From assembly GCA_026936335.1 (NCBI GenBank), contig JAPMXV010000015.1, positions 1 through 64,000 on the forward strand: a stretch of DNA of 64,000 bases, given 5' to 3'. Source of the stretch: Mantamonas sphyraenae (lineage: Eukaryota; CRuMs; Mantamonadidae). Shown here one piece after another: positions 18,363 to 27,372 of this stretch. Made by a program: the position numbers and the translations under genes. The first letter of the stretch is position 1, and each line of letters opens with the position of its first letter. Under the pieces are notes generated by a model. The model saw nothing but the letters and a program-made list of their open reading frames with translations, ran no database searches and was not told the origin of the DNA.

Positions 18363-19229
18363 TCATTCACATTCAACGCGCCTCCCCACCCACCCAATCA
18401 CTCTCTCCATCACCTCATCTGGCAGTGTCACCCACCTTTCCCACCCTCCCCGCTCCTCATACCCCTCCATCCCACCACACTCAAACATCGCTTCCCTCTC
18501 CTCCCCATTCATCACCAACGCCAGCTCGATTTCCACATCCACTTGCACAGGCCACTCTACATGTCGCTCCCTATCCCATTCGATGCCCTCGGTTCTCCAC
18601 TCGTGTTCACCGGGCCGGAACAGCTGCCGCAACCACACCTCCTCGTCACTCCCCCGCTCCTCCCGCTCCTCCTTCTTGCTCTTCTGCTTCTCGACCCACA
18701 CCTCCAACGCCGAATGCACCACAGCATCCACGTTCTTCGATTCCTTGGCCGAGGTGTGCACCACAGGCATGGCAAGCTTGCTCGCCACCCGTTCAATTTC
18801 CTCCTCGGCCACACTCCACTCCTCCCTCCCAACATCATCCTTTGTCACCACCAGCACAGCCGCCAAATCCTCCACTGCACATCCATGCACACGACCGGCA
18901 TCCTCCATCAGTTTTGGGAGGGCAAACCACGACGCCGCGTCCAGCGGTGCCACACAAAAACAAAACACCTCTGTGCTGTGCAGCCAGACCTCCACCACCC
19001 TATCAAACGTCTCCTCCAAATTCGTATCAAACAACCACACTTTGACGTGGTGCCCATCATGTTGCACATCCACTGCGTTCCTTGCGCTCCGGTTCTCCAC
19101 CCCGACCCGATCCATCACCAAACGACTTGCCAACCACGACTTGCCCACCCCCGAACCTCCCCACAACGACACTTGCACAACGTTCTTATTCGTCAGGGGA
19201 TGTTCCTGCTTGCTTGGCTTGTTCCCCAT
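18363..19229 (-). CDS. Small-GTPase-like protein fused to the shared C-terminal tail
   Basis: The chosen start is the ATG at 19229, giving 288 residues beginning MGNKPSKQ, a good N-myristoylation signal. A longer frame to 19355 would overlap the end of the neighbouring ankyrin gene. The GTPase fold is supported by a P-loop GGSGVGKS (24-31), a TKDD guanine-specificity motif (129-132) and SAK (160-162). The DxxG motif is altered to DTNL (68-71), so hydrolysis may be weak or absent. A Lys/Glu-rich linker follows. The last 50 residues are the tail shared with the four LRR genes (LALVMNGEEREAMFECGGM), ending VTLPDEVMERVIGWVG with a short different extension. This is not a recognised GTPase subfamily; Ras/Rab-like is the nearest description. 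Membrane attachment is inferred from the myristoylation signal. Confidence 0.8.
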   Translation of the reverse strand: MGNKPSKQEHPLTNKNVVQVSLWGGSGVGKSWLASRLVMDRVGVENRSARNAVDVQHDGHHVKVWLFDTNLEETFDRVVEVWLHSTEVFCFCVAPLDAASWFALPKLMEDAGRVHGCAVEDLAAVLVVTKDDVGREEWSVAEEEIERVASKLAMPVVHTSAKESKNVDAVVHSALEVWVEKQKSKKEEREERGSDEEVWLRQLFRPGEHEWRTEGIEWDRERHVEWPVQVDVEIELALVMNGEEREAMFECGGMEGYEERGGWERWVTLPDEVMERVIGWVGRRVECE

Positions 19230-19324
19230 GGGTTCCCATCCCCCTCTTCTCCGTTTTGGTCCACCCACCGCAACCCCAATCCATCCCAAAAACCTACAAC
19301 TCTCCAACACTCCATTGCCTTGCC

Positions 19325-22300
19325 TCACCCAGCTCGCATCCCCCTCAGCCTCCACGCCACCCGCTCCATTTCCCCAATCACCCTCGCAAGCTCATCATTC
19401 CTTGCGCGCTGGCTCTCCACACACAGCCGCACCCACTCCAACTCATCCTCCATCTCCTGAACACCCCTTCCCTGCCTCCCCCCCACTCCACCCCAGCTCT
19501 CTCCACCACCACCACCGCCGCCCGCACCACTCTCCCCACCCCACATGCTCCACAGCTCCAAACCCCCCTCCTCCTCCTCCTCCTCCTTCTCCACCCCTCC
19601 TCCCTCCTCCCCCACAAACATCTCCCCATCCCCGTACACCTCCCACGCCGCCGCAAACACAGCCTTCTCCTCCACCCCCATTCGCTCCACCTCTCCTCGC
19701 AGCGCACGCAGCGCTCCTTCCTCCAGCTTCAGCTCCGTTCCGGGCATCACCACACGCCCACACACCTTTTCCTCCGCCACCAGCCGCACAACCTCCTCAT
19801 ACTCCACCTCCTCCCACGACGGCACCACCACCCGCCCATACTTCCCATACTCCTCCATCCAATGCACAAGGTTCTTTCCCCCCACAACTTCCTCCAGCAT
19901 CTTTGCCGTCTCCAGCATGTCGTGCCTCCGCGCGTGCTGCGTCGCGCTCTTCCCATTCTTGTCCTGCGCCTCTGTGTCCGCTCCGTACTGCACAAGCACA
20001 TACGCCACCGCCGTGTGCCCAAAGTACGCCGCCAGCGTCAGCGGCGTGTTTTCGTAAAAGCTCTCCCCAGAGTTCACGTCTGCACCCCCCTCCAGCAGCG
20101 CCACCACAACGTCCACCTTTGCCCACCGTGCCGCAAGGTGCAGCGGTTGCGACCCTTTCTTTGTCCGCGCGTGCACGTCACCACCCAACTCAATCAGCGT
20201 GCTCACCACCTCCGCGTGCCCTTCCCGCGCCGCACGGTGCAGCGGCGTACGTCCTCCCCGCCGCACATTCACGTCCACCCCCATCTCACACAGCTTCCGG
20301 ATCTCATCCACATTCCCATCTCGCGCCGCCTCGTGCAGTCGCCGCCTCGTCGTGTCCGTGTCTCCTCCCTCCTCACTTCCCGACCCTCCCGTCTCCTCCC
20401 CCGTCACCCCTTCTGCCCCCTCTCGGGCCTTGCTTTCCACCACAAACGAGTCCTCCAGCTCACTGTTGCTTACGCTCAGCCCCATCCCGCCCCCGTTCAC
20501 AAGCGCAACCTTGCGCTCTCCCTCGCTGCTCCCCGAGCTCTTTCGGCTTCCCGTGCTTCGCTTCCGCTCCCGCTCATCCTCTCGCCGCTGCAGCGCCCCG
20601 CGCAGTTTCTCCTCGTTCCCTCCATACTTCTTTGCCCACTTGCCCACACGCTTCATCCCGGCCAGATCGCTCAGCATCTCAATCGTGTCGTCCAAGTTGT
20701 TCTTTCGCGCCTGGTACGTCGCGTCCTTCCCGTACCGGTCTCGCGCCTGCAGGTCCGCCCCGTTCTCCAGCAGCTGGATCAGCAGCTCGTTGAACCCGCG
20801 GAACGCCGCAAACAGCAGCGGCGTGTTTCCAAACCCTTCGTCCCGCGCGTTCACGTCTGCTCCGTTCTCCAGCAGTTTCTTCACCGTCTTGCTGAATCCG
20901 ATGCGCACTGCCACATGCAACGCCGTACACCCGTCCGCCCCCACCGCATTCACGTCCGCCCCGCGTTCAATCAGCTCGTCTGCACGGTGGCCCTCCTTGT
21001 TGTACAGTGCCTCCATCAGCTGCTTGCCCAAAATCTTTTGCTTGTCGCTCAGCTGCTGCTTGCCCTTGCCCGCACTCGACCCGTTCGATCCTTTGCGCCC
21101 CTGTCCCCCGCTCCCTTGGCTTCCGTTGCTCGACACGCTCGACGTACGCTTCCCGCTCGAGCTCGCAACCGCGCTCCAGCTGCTCGCCCCACTTGTTCCC
21201 CCGCTTCCTCCAGACGGCCCACGCACAGACGTCTCCAGCGCATCAAACATGTCCTCTCCGCATCCCACACGTTCCGCCATCTTTCTTCCTTGCTCCGTAT
21301 CTGCTCCCAGGCTCACCAGAATCTCCACCGTCCTCACATGGCCCCCACGCACAGCCACCTCCAACGCTGTCTCGCACAAACTCCCTCCGTACTCCTTCTC
21401 CACCCACCCGTCTTCTTCGCTCTCTCCAATCACCCCTTCCAGCCCCTCCGTAAGCCCCACCTTTGCGCACACATACACCATCGCATCCACCACCGCGTCC
21501 TCCTCCCCGCGCACAAGCTGCTGCACAACCGTTCCGTTGCCCTCTTCAGCCGCGCTCACAAGGTCTCGCCACAGCGACACACGCTCGGCCACAGAATACT
21601 GTCCCTCCTCTCGCGCAATCTCCTCTCCACGTCGTACGCTCGCTCCATTCTCCAGCAGCACCTGCACCGTCTCCAGCTCCCCCGCTCCACACCCCACCTC
21701 CACCGCCGTCAACCCTCCCTTCAGTGTCTCCGCCTCCACCAGCGCCCCCTGTCGCACAAGTTCCCACGCTGCTTCCGCCCTTCCCAGCCGCGCCGCCACG
21801 TGCAGCGCGCTCTCCCCTTCATCGTTCCGCACCTCCACACACCCTGCGTCCGCCTCCACCAGCCACCGCACAACTGCTCGCTCTCCCATGCTCGCCGCCA
21901 CGTGCAGCGGCCGGTCCCCCTTGCTGTCCTTGCTTCGCAACCCGCGCACGTCCCTACTCACCGCCCCTGCAACTGCTTCCACCCCTCCACTCAGCGCCTG
22001 AAACACCCCACTTCCTCCGCCTCCGCTTCGTTTTCCTCGTCGCACCACACCGCTCATGCTGTTGCTCTTTTGCATCGACTGCACACGCCGCACATCAGCC
22101 CCGCTGTTCACCAGCAACTCCGCCATGCCCACCGCATCCCTCTCCACTGCATGCATCAGCGCCGTCCACCCATGCACATCGCACGCCTCCACATTGGCTC
22201 CAAGTCGCACAAGCGCCTCCACCATCTCTTCCTTCCCTGCCGCTGCCGCCTCCACCAGTGCGCTCCCGATCCCGGCCCCGTTTCGATTCACCCATGCCCC

Positions 22301-22870
22301 TCCCTCCACCACAGCCTCCACACATCCAACCTCCCCTCCTCTCACCGCCGCGTGCACCACACTCTCTCCCTCTCCGTTCACCCCATCCAGCGCCGCTCCC
22401 AGTTTCACCAAAGCCTCCACCGATTCTGTGCTTCCGCTTTTGCACGCTAGACTCACCGCGTCCATCCCTCCCTCATCCAACGCCCCCACCGCGGCCCCCG
22501 CTGCACCAAGCACCTCCACAGCTCGCCACTGCCCTCTCTCTGCAGCCACCTGCAATGCTGTCCGTCCTTTTCCGTTCTTCCCGCTTCGTCGCCCATCCAC
22601 CTCGCCTCCCGCCTCCAGCACCTTGCTCAATGCCTCCACGTGGCCCAGCTCCGCGCACATTTCTACCGCCCCCATCCCCTTTCCCCCCACATCTCCGTTC
22701 ACATTCGCTCCCGCCCGCACGCTCTGCACCACTCGTGCTCCTTCATCCGATTCGCACGCCTTTTGCAGAGCTCCTTGTGCCTCCTCCCGCCGTCCTCCGT
22801 TGCCACTGCCTCGTCTTCCTTCACCACTCCGTCCCTGCCCATGTCCATGCCGTCTTCCGTGTGTACTCAT
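19325..22870 (-). CDS. Ankyrin-repeat protein with Ser-rich linkers and C-terminal coiled coil
   Basis: A single frame of 1181 residues starts at the ATG at 22870. The N-terminus is Gly/Arg/His-rich. About 18-20 ankyrin repeats occur in three groups: one from residue 30 to about 480, one around 630-740 and one around 850-990. The groups are separated by Ser/Gly-rich linkers. The second and third groups each end in a similar cap, seen as YGKDATYQARKNNLDDT and NGKSATQHARRHDMLET, followed by a W-x-x-x-Y-G segment, which suggests a duplicated ankyrin-plus-cap unit. The C-terminus is Glu- and Gly-rich, then a short helix with heptad character. It is unrelated in detail to the ankyrin protein at 6644-10966 and lacks the shared tail. 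Its stop lies about 95 bases before the start of the GTPase-like gene. A scaffold role is likely. Confidence 0.88.
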   Translation of the reverse strand: MSTHGRRHGHGQGRSGEGRRGSGNGGRREEAQGALQKACESDEGARVVQSVRAGANVNGDVGGKGMGAVEMCAELGHVEALSKVLEAGGEVDGRRSGKNGKGRTALQVAAERGQWRAVEVLGAAGAAVGALDEGGMDAVSLACKSGSTESVEALVKLGAALDGVNGEGESVVHAAVRGGEVGCVEAVVEGGAWVNRNGAGIGSALVEAAAAGKEEMVEALVRLGANVEACDVHGWTALMHAVERDAVGMAELLVNSGADVRRVQSMQKSNSMSGVVRRGKRSGGGGSGVFQALSGGVEAVAGAVSRDVRGLRSKDSKGDRPLHVAASMGERAVVRWLVEADAGCVEVRNDEGESALHVAARLGRAEAAWELVRQGALVEAETLKGGLTAVEVGCGAGELETVQVLLENGASVRRGEEIAREEGQYSVAERVSLWRDLVSAAEEGNGTVVQQLVRGEEDAVVDAMVYVCAKVGLTEGLEGVIGESEEDGWVEKEYGGSLCETALEVAVRGGHVRTVEILVSLGADTEQGRKMAERVGCGEDMFDALETSVRGPSGGSGGTSGASSWSAVASSSGKRTSSVSSNGSQGSGGQGRKGSNGSSAGKGKQQLSDKQKILGKQLMEALYNKEGHRADELIERGADVNAVGADGCTALHVAVRIGFSKTVKKLLENGADVNARDEGFGNTPLLFAAFRGFNELLIQLLENGADLQARDRYGKDATYQARKNNLDDTIEMLSDLAGMKRVGKWAKKYGGNEEKLRGALQRREDERERKRSTGSRKSSGSSEGERKVALVNGGGMGLSVSNSELEDSFVVESKAREGAEGVTGEETGGSGSEEGGDTDTTRRRLHEAARDGNVDEIRKLCEMGVDVNVRRGGRTPLHRAAREGHAEVVSTLIELGGDVHARTKKGSQPLHLAARWAKVDVVVALLEGGADVNSGESFYENTPLTLAAYFGHTAVAYVLVQYGADTEAQDKNGKSATQHARRHDMLETAKMLEEVVGGKNLVHWMEEYGKYGRVVVPSWEEVEYEEVVRLVAEEKVCGRVVMPGTELKLEEGALRALRGEVERMGVEEKAVFAAAWEVYGDGEMFVGEEGGGVEKEEEEEEGGLELWSMWGGESGAGGGGGGGESWGGVGGRQGRGVQEMEDELEWVRLCVESQRARNDELARVIGEMERVAWRLRGMRAG

Positions 22871-23433
22871 TTACCCTGCCTTGCCGTTCTTGCTCCCTGC
22901 CTGGGTTATCTTGGCCCCAAAATCGTGTCCCGAAAAAAGACCCTCCTTGCCCAGCAAACGCCCGCTCCTCCCACAGCCCCTTCCTTGCCTCACAACACAC
23001 CCCACTCGCCCCTCTTTTCTACCCATACCCAACCCGTCTCTTCATTGATACAACCCCCACGCTCCCTCCCTCTCCACAGCCTCCTCCTCCTCCCTCCAAC
23101 CCTCTCCCCTCCTCATTTCCGCCCTCCTCTTCTTTCTTCAAACTTGGGTCACTCGCGTCTCAAATACCGCCCGCCTCTCCATCCTCCATGCTTCTCAACC
23201 AAACTCTCCCTCCGTCCACCGGCCCTTACTCTACAACCCCATTCTCCATTCCCCCTCCCCACACACCTCTCTCCAGCCTATGCTATCGCTGGCCAGACAA
23301 AAACCTGTCAACACATTCTTTCTGCTAAGCGACTCTCGCTCAGCCCCGTCTGCCCCTTCCGTGTGTCCCCACCCGCCCTCCTCATCCTTCCTCCCTTCCT
23401 CTCCTCCTCTCCGCCTCCTCCTCTCCCTTCCCC
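22871..23433. other. Pyrimidine-rich intergenic region
   Basis: This region lies upstream of the ankyrin gene and downstream of the glycine-rich gene, both on the minus strand. The + strand is C/T-rich with many CCTCC runs and no credible coding potential. It presumably contains the promoter of the ankyrin gene. Confidence 0.5.
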
Positions 23434-23934
23434 TTACCCCGGCCGGCTCAGCGACTCCAGCTCAGCCTTCAGCTCTTTGTATCGAGCCTGTAGCTGCTTC
23501 TCTCGAGTCTCCTCCATCTCCAGCTCCGTTCTCGCAAGCTCCAACTCTCCCGCCACTTCCACTGGCCCTCTCTGGCTCATTCGCTCGCTCCCCTGTCCTG
23601 TGCTTCCCGTTCCCGACGTCGTCCCTTGCCACCCAAACACGTCGTAATCTCCCAGTCCTCCTCCCGTACCCGCGATCGCACTATACATACTATCTCCGGG
23701 CAACACAGACCCCCCCAGGAACTGACTCCTTCCCTCCCCCCCTCCCGCACCGCCTGCTCCACCACCGCCGCCTCCTCCTCCGCTTCGAACCCCGCCAACC
23801 TCGATTCCGCCCAGACCCGCGTGGCTTCCCTGTCCTCCTGTCCCATGCGTCGTTCCTCCCATATTCATTCCCATCCCCAGTCCCCCGAATCCCAGGTAAT
23901 TGATGTGATGGTTCCCGTTTCCTCCTTGGCTCAT
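23434..23934 (-). CDS. Glycine-rich small protein with C-terminal coiled coil
   Basis: From the ATG at 23934 the frame gives 166 residues. The first two thirds are Gly/Met/Ser-rich (including a run of eight glycines), and the last 45 residues form a charged helix (ELELARTELEMEETREKQ) typical of a coiled coil. The start lies 65 bases from the start of the divergent cotransporter gene. The stop TAA overlaps a possible splice donor (GGG|GTAAGG at about 23436), so the protein may continue in a downstream exon that I could not identify. No family is recognised, and the frame could be part of a larger gene. Confidence 0.5.
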   Translation of the reverse strand: MSQGGNGNHHINYLGFGGLGMGMNMGGTTHGTGGQGSHAGLGGIEVGGVRSGGGGGGGGAGGAGGGEGRSQFLGGSVLPGDSMYSAIAGTGGGLGDYDVFGWQGTTSGTGSTGQGSERMSQRGPVEVAGELELARTELEMEETREKQLQARYKELKAELESLSRPG

Positions 23935-23999
23935 CGCAACACCACTGTTTTTGGCACACTCTTGCCCCGCTCTGCGCGCCCGCCCGCTCACACGAAACC
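23935..23999. promoter_or_regulatory. Compact divergent promoter
   Basis: Only 65 bases separate the start codons of the glycine-rich gene (minus) and the cotransporter gene (plus). If both starts are right, the two genes share a bidirectional promoter and have very short 5' untranslated regions. Confidence 0.35.
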
Positions 24000-26982
24000 A
24001 TGTCCACCACAAAGTCAGAGACCCTCGAGTTTGTCGCCTTGGACGACATGACCAAGAACAGCGACGTTACGCCTGCCCAGGACACCTTTGAGGACATCGA
24101 GGCCGACTCCTGGTACGGCCAGACCCTCGAACCCACCCGCAACAACGTCCGCCCCTCCATCTCCCAGCTTCGCTTCGACAGCCCCGGCGACTCCGAGGAC
24201 GCTTCCGCATCCATCGACAACCGCCCTCGTGCTCGTACCTCCTCTTCCACTGTCCTCCCTGCAGACGACGACGACCCCGAAATGATCCGCTCCGACTCCC
24301 TCGCTCAGGAGCCGAATCCCGTCGACAATGAGGAGCTCAACCGAGGTGCCACTGGCGCACGCAAGTACGGCATCTGGGACGGAGTGTTTGTACGTCTCTT
24401 CCTCCCCCTCCCCCCTTCCCCTCCCACACACACACCTTGCCCCTCCCCAAAACATCACCCTTGCAAAAGCCCTCTCCGCGAACCGCCTCCGCATTTTTCC
24501 CTCCGACCTCAACCCTCCTTCTCCTCCACTCCCGTCACACCCATCCACGCCCATCCCGCTTGTTCACCCCACTCCAGCTCCCCGTCCAACCCCCATCTCC
24601 ACACACCATCCCCTTCCCTGCCCGCCCGCCTCGCTCACTCCCCACAACTCCCCCCTCCAACCCTCCCAGGCCCGTTGTCTCCTCAACATCTTTGGCGTCA
24701 TCATGTTCCTACGTCTCGGTTGGGTCGTCGCCGAGGCCGGCGCCTGGGGTGCTATTGGTGTCATCCTCCTTTCCGGCTTCGTCACCACAATCACCACCGT
24801 CTCCCTCTCCGCCATCAGTTCCAACGGCCAGGTCGAAGGTGGCGGTGTCTACTTTATGATCTCTCGCAGCCTTGGCCCAGAGATCGGTGGAGCCATCGGC
24901 ATCCTGTTCTCCGTCGCAAACGCCGTCGCCATCGCCCTCTACCTCGTCGGTTTTGCAGAGACCATCGTCGGTCTCAAGTGGGCTCCCCTCTTTCCAGACG
25001 AACCCATCAACGACGTACGTGTCTGGGGACTCCTCTCCCTTGTCCTCCTCGTCATCATTGCTCTCATTGGCGTTGGCTGGGTCATCAAAACACAGATGGC
25101 CCTCCTTGTCCTTCTCGTCGGCTCCATTGTCGTCTACATGCTCGGCACCTCCACCACCCCCGCCAACCCGGCTTTTGGCTTCACTGGCTATGATACAGCC
25201 ACCTTTGTCGCAAACGAATTCGAGTCCTACTCCCCAGGCGAAAACTTCTTCACCGTCCTCGCCGTCTTCTTCCCCGCCGTCACTGGCATCATGGCCGGCG
25301 CAAACATTTCCGGCGATCTTCGCAAGCCAGAGTACGACATCCCCTACGGCACCCTCCTCGCCGTCTTTGTCTCCACCATCGTCTACTGCGTCCTCGCCGT
25401 CATGATGGCCTCCACAAACACAAACGCCTCCCTTCGCAACGACCCTCTCGTCATGGTCAACGTCGCCGTTTGGCCTCCCCTCGTCATCATGGGCATCTTT
25501 GCTGCAACCCTCAGTTCCGCTCTCGCAAGCCTCGTCGGTGCCCCGCGCGTCTTTCAGGCCGTCGCCAAGGACAACCTTTTCCCAGCCATCACTCCCTTTG
25601 CAAAGGGCGTCGGCCCCAGCCAGGAACCCCATCGAGCCTACGCCCTCGCTTTCCTCGTCGGCTCCGCTTGCATCATCATTGCAAACCTCAACTCAATCGC
25701 CTCCCTCATCACAGAGTTCTTTCTCATCTCCTACCTCCTGGTCAACTGGGCCTGCGCCGCAGCCTCCTTCTCAAAGTCCCCGTCCTGGCGCCCCTCGTTC
25801 CCCTACTACAACCGCTGGCTTGCAGTCCTCGGCTGTGTCCTCTGCTTCGGCATCATGTTCCTCATCGACGTCATCACAACCGTCATCACCTTCCTCACCT
25901 GCGCCTTCCTCTACAAGTACATCGAGTTTACCAAGCCCGATGTCAATTGGGGCGGCGCAAACCAGGCCATTAGCTACTACCGTGCCTACAAGGCCGCCCT
26001 CAAGCTCCGCGAGATCAAGAAGCACGTCAAGAACTACCGCCCCTCCTTTCTCGTCATGAGCGGCGACCCTCGCAACCGCGCACACGTCGTCCAGACCGTA
26101 AACTTCCTCCGACGTGGACATGGCGCTGCCATTTTCGGTCACATCGTCGTCGGCGCCTACGACGACTCCCTCGACGAGTACGACCGCGCCCGCGCCTCTG
26201 ACTTTCTTGTCCACTCCAAGATCGACGGTTTCCTCGATGTCGTCATCGCTCCCACACTTCGTCGTGGTGCACGCACTCTCATCCAAACCTCGGGCCTTGG
26301 CAACATGCGTCCAAACTCCTTCGTCATGGGCTACAAGGAAGACTGGCAGACCTCCATCGATTCCTCAGACGACGACCGCGCTCGCGTCGGCGTCAACGAC
26401 TACGTCGGCATCATCGAGGATGCTTTGGATCACAACCTCGCCATCGTTGTCCTTCGCAACACCTTTAAGCTCCTCCACGAGCTCGGCGACTTTACTGGCA
26501 CCATCGACGTCTATTGGCTCGTCGACGACGGCGGTTACACCCTTCTCCTGCCCCACCTCCTCTCTCGAGACCCGCGCTGGAAAAAGTGCTCTCTCCGTGT
26601 CTTTATTCGCGCCACGGGCAACATGGAGGCCGAACAGATGCGCATGGCCAAAATGCTCAAGCGCCTCCGGATCAAGGCTCAAGTCCAGATCCTTGAAAAG
26701 ATGGCCCTTCCCTCTGACGATGAGGTCCGTCACATCCTCAAGGACTACCAAGTCGCCATGCCATCGGGCAAGGTCCTCCGCCGCACCAAGCACTACATCG
26801 CCCTTGGCGACCAGTTCCGCTCCCTTTCCAAGGACGCCCCGTGCATCTGTGCCACTTTGCCCATCCCCCAGGTTCAAGACAACCGTCTTTACATGTTCTG
26901 GCTCGAGCAGCTCAGTCAGGATCTACCCCCGATGATGCTTCTCCGCGGCAATCAGGAGTCTGTCATGACCACAGGCCTGTAA
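24000..26982 (+). CDS. Cation-chloride cotransporter, SLC12 family, NKCC-like
   Basis: Exons are 24000-24389 and 24670-26982. The 280-nt intron begins GTACGT and ends CCCAG, and joins GVF to ARCLLNIFGV in phase 0. The product has 900 residues: a 130-residue cytosolic N-terminus, about 12 membrane helices and a long cytosolic C-terminus. Family features are NIFGVIMFLRLGWVV in helix 1, SRSLGPEIGG, and ANAVAIALYLVGFAET, which resembles the Na-K-Cl group (SLC12A1-3) more than the K-Cl group. The C-terminal domain has HVKNYRPSFLVMSG, TIDVYWLVDDGG and the ending WLEQLSQDLPPMMLLRGNQ. It should move chloride with sodium and/or potassium across the plasma membrane for volume and ion control. Ion selectivity cannot be fixed from sequence alone. 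Confidence 0.95.
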
Positions 26983-27037
26983 TTCGCGTCTGAACGCCTG
27001 TACTCCCACCATGACACCAACAACACAACACAGCACA

Positions 27038-27074
<37 letters not shown>

Positions 27075-27372
27075 GTGCTGGTGGGCGTGCTGTGAGCTCC
27101 GACACCCTCGTCGCCTCCAGCCGCCCCAGCCTGCCTCCTCTCCCTCGACATCCGCCTGTGTTGGAATTCACTCTTCACAACCGCAACCGCAGTGCACTGT
27201 TTCAATGCATCGTCATTCGCCATCCAATTTTGTCAATCCGCACAGTCGCGTCGCTCTGTCCTGCGCACACTCAGCGCTCTTCTCCCACCACATCCCCTTG
27301 TGGCCGTGCACTTCTGTTGCACTGAGCTTACCAGCTCTTGCTCCATGTCTCCCAACAAAATTCCAATTGGAC
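26983..27372. repeat. Intergenic region with CA microsatellite
   Basis: This region separates the cotransporter stop and the giant coiled-coil start. It contains a (CA)n tract at about 27038-27072. A frame open from 27205 continues into the coiled-coil gene, but its first 56 codons are not coiled-coil in character, so they are treated as 5' untranslated sequence. No other gene is seen. Confidence 0.6.

Noticed and set aside
18583-22450. Plus-strand frames of 736 and 1122 codons opposite the ankyrin gene
   Set aside because: Composition is Pro/His/Leu/Ser low complexity, and the minus strand encodes clear ankyrin repeats over the same bases.
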